Assembly (NCBI GenBank): GCA_965234325.1
Contig: OZ248407.1
Location: 1,798,001 to 1,862,000, forward strand
Length of the DNA stretch: 64,000 nucleotides
Source: Limnohabitans kasalickyi
GTDB taxonomy: Bacteria; Pseudomonadota; Gammaproteobacteria; Burkholderiales; Burkholderiaceae_C
Direction: 5' to 3'
Below the pieces are notes generated by a model. The model did no database searches, had not been told where the DNA came from, and saw nothing but the letters and a program-made list of their open reading frames with translations. Every line of letters begins with the position of its first letter. Positions within the stretch are counted from its first letter, which is position 1. This document shows positions 8,449 through 17,885 of this stretch, piece after piece. The position numbers were made by a program, and so were the translations under genes.

Positions 8449-10935
8449 ATGACGAACAAACTGAAACTCGTGATGGTGGGCAACGGCATGGCCGGTGTGC
8501 GCACGCTAGAAGAACTCATCAAACTCACGCCAGACCTGTACGACATCACCGTCTTCGGCTCGGAGCCCCACCCCAACTACAACCGCATCTTGCTGTCACC
8601 CGTGTTGGCGGGTGAACAAACCTTGGATGAAATCATCCTCAACCCACTTGACTGGTACAGCGACAACCACATCACCTTGCACACCAGCTGGACCGTGACC
8701 GAGGTGGATCGCGTCAAGCGCGTGGTGCACGCCACCAACGCCGCAGGCGACGTTCAAAGCGCGCCGTATGACCGCTTGATTTTGGCGACAGGCTCCAACC
8801 CCTTCATGCTGCCCGTGCCTGGCCGCGAATTAGATGGCGTGCTGGCTTACCGCGACATTGCCGACACACTGGCCATGATTGACGCAGCCACGACATACAA
8901 ACACGCGGTGGTGATTGGCGGCGGTTTGCTCGGCCTCGAAGCGGCCAACGGCTTGATGAAACGCGGCATGCGCGTGACCGTGGTGCACGTGGCTGAATGG
9001 CTGATGGAGCGTCAACTCGACAAAGTCGCAGGCGGCTTGTTGCAACGCTCGCTCGAAGAGCGCGGCATGCAGTTCCGCATGCAGGCACACACCCAAGAAT
9101 TGCAAGCCGACAAAAACGGCCGTGTGGCGTCGGTTTTTTTCAAAGACGGCTCGCATGTGCCAGCAGAGTTGGTAGTGATGGCCGTGGGTATTCGCCCCAA
9201 CACAGCGTTGGCCGAAAAAATGCACCTGCATTGCGAGCGCGGCATTGTGGTCAGCGACACGCTCCAAACAGTGACAGACCCACGCATCTACGCCGTGGGC
9301 GAATGCGCGGCCCACCGTGGCATTGCCTATGGTTTGGTGGCACCTTTGTTTGAGCAAGGCAAAGTGTTGGCCAACCATTTGGCCGAGTTCGGCATTGGCC
9401 GCTACACCGGCTCGCTGACCTCGACCAAGCTCAAAGTCACTGGCATTGATTTGTTCAGCGCGGGCGACTTCATGGGCAGTGACGACGGCAGCACCGAAGA
9501 AATTGTGCTGAGCGATCCGCACGAAGGCGTTTACAAAAAGCTCGTCATCCGCAACGACCAATTGGTGGGCGCGTGTTTGTTCGGCGACACGGTGGATGGC
9601 AGCTGGTACTTCAAGCTGCTGCGCGATGGCCGCAGCGTGGCCGACATCCGCGAGAAGCTGATGTTTGGCGAATCGAACATCGGCGACGTGGGCCATGAAG
9701 GCCACAGCAAAGCCGCCAGCATGCCCGACGATGCCGAGGTGTGCGGCTGCAATGGCGTGAAAAAAGGCGCGATCTGCAAAGCCATCCAAGACAAAGGTTT
9801 GTTCACTTTGGATGAGGTGCGCAAGCACACCAAAGCCAGTGCGTCGTGTGGCTCGTGCACGGGCTTGGTCGAACAAATTTTGATGTTCACTGCGGGTGGC
9901 GACTACTCGGCCACACCGAAGAAAAAAGCCATCTGCGGTTGCACCGAGCACAGCCATCAAGAAGTGCGTGACGCGATTTCGCAGAACAAGCTGTTGACCA
10001 ACGACGCAGTGTTTGAATTTTTAAATTGGAAAAAACCAAGCGCAGACGCCAAAGCTACAGGCTGCGCCACCTGCCGCCCTGCCATCAACTATTACCGCAT
10101 GAGCAGCTGGCCCAAAGAAGCGCTGGACGACCCGCAAAGCCGCCTTATCAACGAGCGCAGCCACGCCAACATCCAAAAGGATGGCACCTACAGCGTCATC
10201 CCACGCATGTGGGGCGGCGAGACCACCGCCGACGAGCTTCGCCGCATTGCCGACGTGGTGGACAAGTACAAGATCCCCACCGTCAAGGTCACGGGCGGTC
10301 AACGCATTGACTTGCTAGGTGTGAAGAAAGAAGACCTCGTCAATGTGTGGAAAGACATAGGCATGCCCAGCGGCCACGCCTATGCCAAAGCTTTGCGCAC
10401 CGTCAAAACCTGCGTGGGCAGCGAGTGGTGCCGCATGGGCACACAAGACAGTACGCAAATGGGCAAGGACTTGGAGAAAGCCATGTGGCGCATGTATGCC
10501 CCACACAAGGTGAAGTTCGCCGTGTCGGGCTGCCCGCGCAACTGCGCAGAAGCCGGCATCAAAGACGTGGGCATCATCGGCGTGGACAGCGGCTGGGAGA
10601 TGTATATCGCCGGCAACGGGGGCATCAAAACCGAAGTGGCTGAGTTCTTTGTGAAGGTCAAAACCTCAGAAGAAGTGATGGAGTACACCGGCGCCTTCAT
10701 GCAGCTCTACCGCGAAGAAGGCTGGTACTTAGAGCGCACCGTGCATTACGTGAACCGCGTGGGCATGGACTACGTGAAGAAAAAAATCTTAGACGACGAA
10801 GCAGGCCGCAAAGCCTTGTGGGCACGCTTGCAATTCACGCTCGACGGCGAACCCGACCCTTGGTTTGAGTTCGACAAAGCGCAAGTCGACACGCGCCAGT
10901 TTGAAGCCATCACCGTTGAAGGACACACACCATGA
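8449..10935 (+). CDS. nirB: Assimilatory nitrite reductase [NAD(P)H], large subunit
   Basis: Six-electron reduction of nitrite to ammonium in the cytosol. Start chosen at ATG 8449, which gives the conserved KLVMVGNGMAGVRTLEEL flavin-binding N-terminus and avoids overlap with nrtC. Domains in order: FAD/NAD(P)H pyridine nucleotide-disulfide oxidoreductase (1-400); a BFD-like [2Fe-2S] segment (CGCNG near 432, CGSC near 466); a second Cys set (CGCTEH near 496, CATC near 539); and the sirohaem/[4Fe-4S] reductase domain with CVGSEWC near 654 and SGCPRNC near 693. Length of 828 residues is normal. nirD overlaps its stop by four bases. The cobA gene downstream supplies the sirohaem precursor. Confidence 0.95.
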   Translation: MTNKLKLVMVGNGMAGVRTLEELIKLTPDLYDITVFGSEPHPNYNRILLSPVLAGEQTLDEIILNPLDWYSDNHITLHTSWTVTEVDRVKRVVHATNAAGDVQSAPYDRLILATGSNPFMLPVPGRELDGVLAYRDIADTLAMIDAATTYKHAVVIGGGLLGLEAANGLMKRGMRVTVVHVAEWLMERQLDKVAGGLLQRSLEERGMQFRMQAHTQELQADKNGRVASVFFKDGSHVPAELVVMAVGIRPNTALAEKMHLHCERGIVVSDTLQTVTDPRIYAVGECAAHRGIAYGLVAPLFEQGKVLANHLAEFGIGRYTGSLTSTKLKVTGIDLFSAGDFMGSDDGSTEEIVLSDPHEGVYKKLVIRNDQLVGACLFGDTVDGSWYFKLLRDGRSVADIREKLMFGESNIGDVGHEGHSKAASMPDDAEVCGCNGVKKGAICKAIQDKGLFTLDEVRKHTKASASCGSCTGLVEQILMFTAGGDYSATPKKKAICGCTEHSHQEVRDAISQNKLLTNDAVFEFLNWKKPSADAKATGCATCRPAINYYRMSSWPKEALDDPQSRLINERSHANIQKDGTYSVIPRMWGGETTADELRRIADVVDKYKIPTVKVTGGQRIDLLGVKKEDLVNVWKDIGMPSGHAYAKALRTVKTCVGSEWCRMGTQDSTQMGKDLEKAMWRMYAPHKVKFAVSGCPRNCAEAGIKDVGIIGVDSGWEMYIAGNGGIKTEVAEFFVKVKTSEEVMEYTGAFMQLYREEGWYLERTVHYVNRVGMDYVKKKILDDEAGRKALWARLQFTLDGEPDPWFEFDKAQVDTRQFEAITVEGHTP

Positions 10936-11282
10936 CCGAATGGAAAGTCATTTGCAAAGTTGACGACATCCCCGTGCTGGGCGCACGCCGCGTGCAGCGC
11001 GTCAAGGGGGTGGAAGTGGCGGTGTTTCGCAACGCCGAAGACAAGGTGTTTGCCTTGCTCGACCAATGCCCGCACAAGCGCGGCCCCTTGAGCCAAGGCT
11101 TGGTGTTTGGCGAAACCGTGGTGTGCCCGCTACACAACTGGCACATTGGGTTAGCCGACGGCTGCGCCCATGCCCCCGATGAGGGCTGCACCACCCGCTT
11201 TGCGGTGCGTGTGGACAACGGCGATGTGGCCTTGGATGTGAACGAGCTCAACACGCTCGCCATTGACGACGCAACACACTAA
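10932..11282 (+). CDS. nirD: Nitrite reductase small subunit (Rieske-type)
   Basis: Small subunit of the cytosolic NAD(P)H nitrite reductase. The 116-residue protein is a single Rieske [2Fe-2S]-like domain with CPHKRGPLSQG near residue 44 and CPLHNWHIGL near 63, so both Cys-X-His pairs are present, unlike enterobacterial NirD proteins that lack the cluster ligands. It starts inside the nirB stop codon (ATGA overlap) and is certainly co-translated with it. It is followed after 50 bases by nasA. Confidence 0.94.
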   Translation: MTEWKVICKVDDIPVLGARRVQRVKGVEVAVFRNAEDKVFALLDQCPHKRGPLSQGLVFGETVVCPLHNWHIGLADGCAHAPDEGCTTRFAVRVDNGDVALDVNELNTLAIDDATH

Positions 11283-11332
11283 AACACACACCCATCGCCT
11301 CACACCCTGTCACCTACTGCCCGAAAGAAGCC

Positions 11333-14290
11333 ATGAAAGAAACGCGTTCAACCTGCCCCTACTGCGGTGTGGGCTGCGGCGTCATCATCGAATCGAACGC
11401 GGGCCATATCACCGGCGTGCGCGGCGACCCCGCGCACCCTGCCAACTTTGGCCGCTTGTGCAGCAAAGGATCGACCTTGCACCTCACGGCCAGCCCCGTG
11501 ATGGCGGAACAAACGCGTTTGCTGCAGCCCATGCGCCGCTTGGTGCGCGGCGGGAGTTTGCAACCCATGGCGTGGGACAACGCCATGCAACTGGCCAGCC
11601 AGACACTGGCCAGCATCGTGCGTGCGCACGGGGCCGATGCGCTTGGGTTTTATGTCTCAGGCCAGTTGCTGACCGAAGACTATTACGTGTTCAACAAACT
11701 CGCCAAAGGTTTGCTGGGCACCAACAACATCGACACCAACTCGCGCCTGTGCATGAGCAGTGCGGTGGCGGGCTACAAGCTCACCCTCGGCGCCGATGCC
11801 CCACCCGCTTGCTACGACGACGTGATGCACGCCAACTGCCTGTTCATCGCGGGCAGCAATGCGGCCTATGCGCACCCTGTTTTGTTCAGGCGCATCGAGG
11901 ACGCACGGGCGAAAAACCCAAACCTCAAAATCATCGTCGCCGACCCGCGCCGCACCGACACCGCGAGCAGCGCCGACCTGCACTTGCAGCTGCAACCCGG
12001 CACGGATGTGACCTTGTTTCACGGCATGCTGCATGTGATGTTGGCCGAGGGCTGGGTCGACACGGCCTACATCGCCGCGCACACCGAGGGCTTTGAAGCA
12101 CTGCAAAATTTGGTGGCCGACCACACGCCCGCACGCGTGCACGACGTGTGCGGCATCACGCCCGAACAACTGCTGCAAGCCACCCGCTGGTTTGCGGGCG
12201 TGCCCCCCCACAGTTCAAACAACGCGCCTGACCCCAAGTGGCGCACGCTCAGCCTGTATTGCCAAGGCTTGAACCAGTCGAGCAGCGGCACGGCCAAAAA
12301 CGCCTCTCTCATCAACCTGCATTTGGCAACCGCACAAATTGGCAAAGCCGGCGCAGGCCCCTTCTCGCTGACGGGTCAACCCAACGCCATGGGCGGTCGC
12401 GAGGTGGGCGGCTTGGCCAACCTCATCAGCGCCCACCGCGACATGAGCAAGCCAGAACACCGAGCCGAAGTCGCAGCCCTGTGGGGCATTGACGATGTGC
12501 CATCCAAGCCCGGTAAGACCGCGGTGGAAATGTTTGAAGCCGCTGCCGATGGCGAAATCAAAGCGCTGTGGATTGCCTGCACGAATCCCGCGCAATCCAT
12601 GCCCGACCAAGCCACGGTGCGCCGTGCCTTAGAACGCGCCGAGTTTGTCGTGGTGCAAGAAGCCTTTGCCACCGCCGAAACCTGCGACTTCGCCGATCTG
12701 CTGCTGCCCGCCACCACGTGGGGCGAAAAAGAAGGGACGGTCACCAACAGCGAACGCCGCATCACACGCGTGCGTGCAGCCGTGCCAGCCCCCGGACAAA
12801 CCAAACACGATTGGCAAATCGTGGTGGACTTGGCGGCGCGTTTGAGTGAAGAGCCCGGTGTCGCGGCACACGCCACACCCACCGTGGCACCTTCATTGGG
12901 CGATGCCACCGCGACCAGCAACACTCCCCCCCGCGGCCTGCACATGGCCTACACCTCGCCCGAAGAAATCTGGGTGGAGCACCGTGAATCCACACGAGGC
13001 CGAGACCTCGACATCACTGGCCTGAGCTACGCGCACTTAGAAAACACCCCCGAGCAGTGGCCCATGCGCGAGGGCGCCGCCCAAGGCCAAGCGCGCTTGT
13101 ACGAAGACGGCGTGTTTGCCACCGCTAACGGACGCGCCAAATTTGCAGCCTTGCCTTATGTGCCAACGGCGGAAGCCCGCGAGTCACGTTTTCCGTTCTC
13201 GCTCAATACAGGCCGCTTGCGCGACCAGTGGCACGGCATGACGCGCACCGGCTTGGTCGGCAAACTCTTTGGCCATGTGGCTGAACCCGTGGTGCAGCTG
13301 CACCCCGACGACATGGCGCGACTCGACTTGACCGAAGGCGGCTTGGTGCACGTCACCAGCAAGCGCGGCTCCATCGTGGTGCCAGCCCAAGCCAGCAGCG
13401 ACCTAGGCGCTCACCAAGCCTTCATCGCCATGCACTGGGGCCCTGCGTTTTTGAGCGGTCGCGACCACCAAAACAAACCGCTCGCGGGTGTCAACGCCAT
13501 CACCACCTCGGCGTATTGCCCCAGCTCCAAGCAACCGGAGCTCAAGCATGCCGCTGTCAAAGTGCTTAAGGCCGAACTGCCTTGGACTTTGCTGGCTGTG
13601 GCTTGGTTGCCCGAAGACAAGGCGCAAACCATTTTGCAATCTCTGCGCGCGCGCATGGTGCAGTTTGAATTTGCCAGCTGCGTGCCTTTCAGCGGCGACG
13701 CACTCGACAACGGTGGCATCCAAGGTCCCGCACGCCAAGGCGTGCTCATGCGTGCGGCGTGCAGCGAAGCGCTCGACATGGCGCTGCTGCACGACATCGA
13801 GAAACTCTTGGGGCTGAACGGTATGGACAGCCTGCGTTATATCGATGCCAAGCATGGCCAACTGCGCAGTCTGAGGTTGAAACGCCAACAACTCAAAACC
13901 AACGCGGGCAACAACACAGGCGCCACATCTCACACGCAACTGGACGCCTTCGTGATCGCGGGGGACACCTCCGCTGAAACGTGGCTCAAAGCCCTGCTTC
14001 AAACGCAAGCATCCACGCAAGACTTTGGCCGTCGCCTGCTGATGACAGGCAATCAACCCCCGGTTGCCTTGGTCGACACAGGCGCAACAGTGTGCGCCTG
14101 TGTCGGCGTGAAAGACGTGGCCATCCAAGCGCATTTGAAGATCTGCCAAGGCAATGAAACCGCGCGTTTGACCGCCCTGCAAGACGCGCTGAAATGCGGC
14201 ACCCAATGCGGCTCGTGTGTGCCTGAGTTGCGCCGCATGATTCACCTCACCTTGCCGAGCAACGCCTCTGCAGCGTCATTGGCCTTATAG
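11333..14290 (+). CDS. nasA: Assimilatory nitrate reductase catalytic subunit
   Basis: Cytosolic molybdopterin-guanine-dinucleotide enzyme reducing nitrate to nitrite. Cys 8, 11, 15 and 43 (CPYCGVGCG plus RLCSKG) ligate the N-terminal [4Fe-4S] cluster. The Mo-bis-MGD domains follow, with SRLCMSSA near residue 138 holding the likely Mo ligand Cys, and a C-terminal dinucleotide-binding domain around 620-730 (FSLNTGRLRDQWHGMTRTG). Near residues 915-960 a BFD-like [2Fe-2S] domain (CACVGV and CGTQCGSC) is fused at the C-terminus, as in Klebsiella NasA. No NasB/NasC electron-donor gene is nearby, so the electron source is unknown. Length of 985 residues is slightly longer than usual because of a linker near residue 510. 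Confidence 0.95.
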   Translation: MKETRSTCPYCGVGCGVIIESNAGHITGVRGDPAHPANFGRLCSKGSTLHLTASPVMAEQTRLLQPMRRLVRGGSLQPMAWDNAMQLASQTLASIVRAHGADALGFYVSGQLLTEDYYVFNKLAKGLLGTNNIDTNSRLCMSSAVAGYKLTLGADAPPACYDDVMHANCLFIAGSNAAYAHPVLFRRIEDARAKNPNLKIIVADPRRTDTASSADLHLQLQPGTDVTLFHGMLHVMLAEGWVDTAYIAAHTEGFEALQNLVADHTPARVHDVCGITPEQLLQATRWFAGVPPHSSNNAPDPKWRTLSLYCQGLNQSSSGTAKNASLINLHLATAQIGKAGAGPFSLTGQPNAMGGREVGGLANLISAHRDMSKPEHRAEVAALWGIDDVPSKPGKTAVEMFEAAADGEIKALWIACTNPAQSMPDQATVRRALERAEFVVVQEAFATAETCDFADLLLPATTWGEKEGTVTNSERRITRVRAAVPAPGQTKHDWQIVVDLAARLSEEPGVAAHATPTVAPSLGDATATSNTPPRGLHMAYTSPEEIWVEHRESTRGRDLDITGLSYAHLENTPEQWPMREGAAQGQARLYEDGVFATANGRAKFAALPYVPTAEARESRFPFSLNTGRLRDQWHGMTRTGLVGKLFGHVAEPVVQLHPDDMARLDLTEGGLVHVTSKRGSIVVPAQASSDLGAHQAFIAMHWGPAFLSGRDHQNKPLAGVNAITTSAYCPSSKQPELKHAAVKVLKAELPWTLLAVAWLPEDKAQTILQSLRARMVQFEFASCVPFSGDALDNGGIQGPARQGVLMRAACSEALDMALLHDIEKLLGLNGMDSLRYIDAKHGQLRSLRLKRQQLKTNAGNNTGATSHTQLDAFVIAGDTSAETWLKALLQTQASTQDFGRRLLMTGNQPPVALVDTGATVCACVGVKDVAIQAHLKICQGNETARLTALQDALKCGTQCGSCVPELRRMIHLTLPSNASAASLAL

Positions 14291-14308
14291 CGCTGGGTTA
14301 TCAGCGCT
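14289..14308 (+). terminator. Stem-loop after nasA
   Basis: A perfect 7-bp stem AGCGCTG/CAGCGCT with loop GGTTAT starts in the nasA stop codon. It lacks a T run, so it may be a 3'-end stabiliser or a weak terminator rather than a full stop before ybiB. Confidence 0.35.
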
Positions 14309-14324
14309 GCGAGACAATACACGC

Positions 14325-15296
14325 ATGGGAATTGGCCACTACATCAAAGACATCGGGCGCGGTCGCGACGGCGCTCGCCCGCTCACGCGTGAACACGCCA
14401 CCGACCTGATGGGCCAAGTGCTCGACGGGTTAGTGAGCGACTTAGAAATTGGCGCGTTTTGCTTGGCCATGCGCATCAAAGGTGAAACGCCCGAAGAAAT
14501 GGCGGGATTTTTAGACGCCACACATGCACGCCTGCAACACGTTCGCACCAACGCTGACACGCCAGTTGTTGTGCTGCCCAGCTACAACGGCGCACGCAAA
14601 TTGCCTGTACTCACCCCGCTGTTGGCCTGTTTGTTGGCCCGAGAGGGCTTGGCAGTGGTCATGCATGGCACGGCCACCGAAGCCAGCCGCATCACCTCAG
14701 AAGCGGTGTTGGCGGCCTTGGGCATTCAAGCGCGTCAAACCACCGGTACTGTGGCCGCAGGCGAGGTGGCGTTTGTGCCGACCGAGGTGCTCAATCCTGC
14801 CTTGAAACGCTTGTTGGATGTTCGCCGCGTTGTGAATCTGCGCAACCCCGCACACAGCTTGGTGAAGTTGATGAACCCTGTGGCGCGCTTATCCCTGTCT
14901 ACGTCGCCATCGACGTCACCGATAGTCGGCAGCACACCCCAGATCCCAGAGGCGCGCACCTTGCTGGTCAGCAGCTACACCCACCCCGAGTACGCCATTT
15001 CCATGGCGGCCACGTTGGCGTTGACCGAGGCTCGCGCCCTCTTGCTGCGGGGCACCGAGGGCGAAGTGGTGGCCGATGCACGGCGTTTGCCGCAAATTGA
15101 TGCGTTTGTGAACGGCACACGCACCCCCTTGGTCGAAGCGCAAGCGGGCTCGTTGCTCAAACTGCCAGAACTGCCCACACAGATCGACGCCGACAGCACC
15201 GCCCGCTACATCCAAAACGTGCTCGACGGCCAACTGCCCGTGCCCGCCCCGATTGCCCGCCAAGTTCAGGCCGCGCTGCAAGCGCTGGCGCTCTGA
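14325..15296 (+). CDS. ybiB: YbiB family DNA-binding protein (TrpD2-like)
   Basis: A 323-residue member of the YbiB branch of the anthranilate phosphoribosyltransferase fold. The N-terminal helical domain (residues 1-75, REHATDLMGQVLDG and AMRIKGETPEEMAGFLDA) is followed by the nucleoside-phosphorylase-like domain with HGTATEASRITSE near 110. In E. coli the homologue binds nucleic acid without sequence preference and is SOS-linked; it is not a Trp enzyme. It stands 34 bases after nasA and 50 bases before cobA. This nasA-ybiB-cobA order is one I associate with related betaproteobacteria, but its function in nitrogen metabolism is unknown. Confidence 0.88.
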   Translation: MGIGHYIKDIGRGRDGARPLTREHATDLMGQVLDGLVSDLEIGAFCLAMRIKGETPEEMAGFLDATHARLQHVRTNADTPVVVLPSYNGARKLPVLTPLLACLLAREGLAVVMHGTATEASRITSEAVLAALGIQARQTTGTVAAGEVAFVPTEVLNPALKRLLDVRRVVNLRNPAHSLVKLMNPVARLSLSTSPSTSPIVGSTPQIPEARTLLVSSYTHPEYAISMAATLALTEARALLLRGTEGEVVADARRLPQIDAFVNGTRTPLVEAQAGSLLKLPELPTQIDADSTARYIQNVLDGQLPVPAPIARQVQAALQALAL

Positions 15297-15346
15297 ACTG
15301 CCCCTCGATCGCCCTGCCTTGACACCCTTGCTTTGAAAATTCAACC

Positions 15347-16144
15347 ATGACACCTGTCAAATCTTCCACGCCTCATGTCACCTTGGTGGGCGCTGGCCCT
15401 GGTGACCCTGAGCTGTTGACACTCAAAGCGATCAAAGCCATTGCATCAGCCACTGTGTTGCTGGTGGACGATTTGGTGAGCGATGCCATCACGGCCCATG
15501 CCTCCCCCACCGCACGCATCATCCATGTGGGCAAACGCGGTGGCTGCCAATCCACGCCGCAAGCCTTCATCGAAAAACTCATGCTGCAAGAAGCGCTTGC
15601 GGGCGAGACGGTGGTGCGTCTGAAAGGCGGCGATCCCTTCATTTTTGGGCGTGGTGGCGAAGAAGTTGAACATTTGCAAGCGCAAGGCGTGGCGGTGACG
15701 GTGGTCAACGGCATCACCTCAGGGCTCGCAGGCGTCACCTCCTTAGGCGTGCCACTGACGCACCGCGAACACGCGCACGGCGTGGTGTTCATCACCGGCC
15801 ATGCCAAGCAAGGTTCGTCCGACGGGGTGGATTGGGTGGCGCTGGCCAAAACCGCACAGCAAGCCAAGCTCACCTTGGTCATTTACATGGGCATGCGTGG
15901 CGCAGCCGCCTTGCAAGCAGCGTTGTTGCAAGGATTGCGCGCAGAGACCCCGGTGGCCATCGTGCATCAGGTGAGCCTGCCCACGCAACGGCACGCCGTG
16001 TGTACCTTGGCGGAGTTGCACCAAACGGTGGTGCGCGAAAAACTGGCAAGCCCCTCCGTGATTGTGGTGGGTGATGTGTTCAAGGGTTTGTTGGAAATGC
16101 AAAACCAAACGGCATCGACGGTGCAACTAGCCGCACAAGGCTGA
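15347..16144 (+). CDS. cobA: Uroporphyrinogen-III C-methyltransferase
   Basis: SAM-dependent methylation of uroporphyrinogen III at C2 and C7 to precorrin-2, the first step to sirohaem and cobalamin. The N-terminal VTLVGAGPGDPELLTLKA (residue 10 on), VVRLKGGDPFIFGRGGEE near 90, and the later GITSGLAG and HREHAH segments are the standard SUMT motifs. At 265 residues it is a stand-alone enzyme without the CysG dehydrogenase/ferrochelatase part. Its location at the end of the nitrate cluster fits sirohaem supply for NirB. A dehydrogenase/ferrochelatase gene is not in the window. Confidence 0.94.
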   Translation: MTPVKSSTPHVTLVGAGPGDPELLTLKAIKAIASATVLLVDDLVSDAITAHASPTARIIHVGKRGGCQSTPQAFIEKLMLQEALAGETVVRLKGGDPFIFGRGGEEVEHLQAQGVAVTVVNGITSGLAGVTSLGVPLTHREHAHGVVFITGHAKQGSSDGVDWVALAKTAQQAKLTLVIYMGMRGAAALQAALLQGLRAETPVAIVHQVSLPTQRHAVCTLAELHQTVVREKLASPSVIVVGDVFKGLLEMQNQTASTVQLAAQG

Positions 16145-16234
16145 ACACGCCAACCCAGGCTGTCACCCATAGAACAGCCCTTGCAAGAGGCCTGTGCTCA
16201 GATCGCAGCATCTGACAACATAGGAGACATCGTC

Positions 16235-17011
16235 ATGAGCAATTCACTCAAAGGTCAAGTGGCTTGGGTCACAGGGGGCGGCAGCGGCATTGGTTTAGCA
16301 GGAGCCATTGAGTTGGTCAAAGCAGGTGCCCATGTGGTGATTTCTGGCCGCAACGCAGCGTCTAACGCCTCGGGCTTGGCGGTACTGCAAGCCTTGGGCA
16401 GTGCGCAAGGCATTGAACTCGATGTGGCCGACAAACACGCGGTCAAAGCAGCGGCAGACCAGATCTTGGCGCAGCACGGCCACATTGACATCTTGGTCAA
16501 CAGCGCGGGCACCAACGCCACCAAGCGCAACTTCGATGTGGTCTCGGTCGACGATTGGGACAACGTGGTGGCCATCAACCTGTCGGGCTCGTTTTACACC
16601 GTCCACGCCGTGCTGCCCAGCATGCGCGCACGAGGCGGCGGCTTGATCATCAACGTCTCGTCGTGGGCGGGTTTGTATGCCTCCAAGCTCACCGGCCCCG
16701 CTTACAACGCCACCAAACGTGCGGTGATCGCCTTGACCGAATCGATCAATATGGAAGAAGGCGGCAATGGCATTCGCGCCAGCTCGGTGCTTCCTGGCGA
16801 AGTGGCCACACCCATTTTGAACAAGCGCCCCGTGCCGCCTTCGCAAGAGCAACGCGACCGCATGGTGCAAGCCGAAGACATGGGCCAAGCCATTTTGTTT
16901 TTGGCCCAAATGCCGGCGCGCACCTGCATCAACGAGCTCATCATCTCGCCCACCTTCAACCGCTTTTACATGGGTGGCTTGGAGACACCGCCAGCCAAGC
17001 CCAGCGTCTGA
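16235..17011 (+). CDS. SDR family NAD(P)-dependent oxidoreductase
   Basis: Classical short-chain dehydrogenase of 258 residues. Start chosen at ATG 16235 because AGGAGA lies eight bases upstream and the Rossmann motif TGGGSGIG then sits near residue 14. The NAG-equivalent NSAGTN is near 88, and the catalytic Ser and Tyr-X3-Lys (VSSWAGLY, YNATK) are present around 140-165. The substrate cannot be read from sequence. It follows cobA by 90 bases and faces the unknown Cys-rich gene in convergent orientation with only a few bases between them. Confidence 0.88.
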   Translation: MSNSLKGQVAWVTGGGSGIGLAGAIELVKAGAHVVISGRNAASNASGLAVLQALGSAQGIELDVADKHAVKAAADQILAQHGHIDILVNSAGTNATKRNFDVVSVDDWDNVVAINLSGSFYTVHAVLPSMRARGGGLIINVSSWAGLYASKLTGPAYNATKRAVIALTESINMEEGGNGIRASSVLPGEVATPILNKRPVPPSQEQRDRMVQAEDMGQAILFLAQMPARTCINELIISPTFNRFYMGGLETPPAKPSV

Positions 17012-17020
17012 GTTCACGGA

Positions 17021-17878
17021 TCAAGGGTTGCAATAGTTGCAGCGCGCAGGGTCGGCCGATTCAACCCGCTCAACAGCCCTCTGCTCTTGAAAATTGCACG
17101 ACACGCACTGCCAAACTTCGGCGAGAGGCAACTGCGTAGGACGTGCGCATGCTCGGCAAGGTAAGCCTGGACTTTTTTTCGTCAAGCTAAAACCAGGCTT
17201 GGCGCATTGAGGACAGGCTGAACGTAACTTTTGTATCAAATCGTCCATGGCTTGACGGATCAGTGCTTGTCGGGTCGGGTTTGAAAATGCCCGCAGGTCG
17301 TTTTCAACCATCACCCCACCCTCTGCAGACTGCGTCTGAGCGACATGGAATGCATGCGTCAGTGCCTGCGTGTCACAAATGCCTTTTTGCCACTCACCCG
17401 CGTCTGCGTTTTCAGGGCGTAAGTTCAAACCATGGCTCGGAAAATTGGCATGGCCGACGAAGCTGTGCAGCTCATCCAAGGTGTGGAGGGTTCTTTGCAC
17501 GCTCTGAGCCGGACCATGCGCGAAGCCTTGCACTTCCAAGCCAAGTTGTTGATCAACCCAGATTAAAACTTCAGAGTTCCAGGGGATAAAACCGACAAAC
17601 GGATCGGGTCCAAATGCACCCTCACTGGCGATCCCAATGTGCAAACCCGTCAGACGCATGCCGATCTGTGCTTTGGCCCTGGCGGCATCGAGTTGCGAAC
17701 CTTGTCGTGCCACCTCTTTGGTGAATGTGCCCAACAAATCCGTGTCGTAAGCCGCCGTGTGCACCAGTTGGCAACCCAAGGACGCCTCTAAGCGATCTCG
17801 GACCAAATGCTCTTTGCCGTGCTGCGTCAGAAAGGCAACTTGACTGCCTTGGTAAACAAGCCCTGCACACGTTGCCAT
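17021..17878 (-). CDS. Uncharacterised protein with C-terminal zinc-ribbon-like cysteines (DUF6671-like)
   Basis: Function unknown. The 285-residue protein has an N-terminal alpha/beta-looking region (residues 1-150, including QVAFLTQHGKEHL near 10) and a C-terminus with four CXXC pairs: CPQC, CRAC, CVSC and CNYC between about 220 and 283, spaced like two treble-clef or zinc-ribbon units. I believe it belongs to the DUF6671 group, from memory only. ATG 17878 is chosen over GTG 17884 because AGGATGAGG precedes it. It begins about 8 bases after the stop of the bicarbonate transporter gene on the same strand, so co-transcription is likely and a role linked to that transporter is possible. Confidence 0.75.
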   Translation of the reverse strand: MATCAGLVYQGSQVAFLTQHGKEHLVRDRLEASLGCQLVHTAAYDTDLLGTFTKEVARQGSQLDAARAKAQIGMRLTGLHIGIASEGAFGPDPFVGFIPWNSEVLIWVDQQLGLEVQGFAHGPAQSVQRTLHTLDELHSFVGHANFPSHGLNLRPENADAGEWQKGICDTQALTHAFHVAQTQSAEGGVMVENDLRAFSNPTRQALIRQAMDDLIQKLRSACPQCAKPGFSLTKKSPGLPCRACARPTQLPLAEVWQCVSCNFQEQRAVERVESADPARCNYCNP

Positions 17879-17885
17879 TGACACC

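Noticed and set aside
13403..14245. A 280-codon open frame on the minus strand inside nasA
   Set aside because: It lies fully within the conserved nasA coding sequence and its translation shows no motif.
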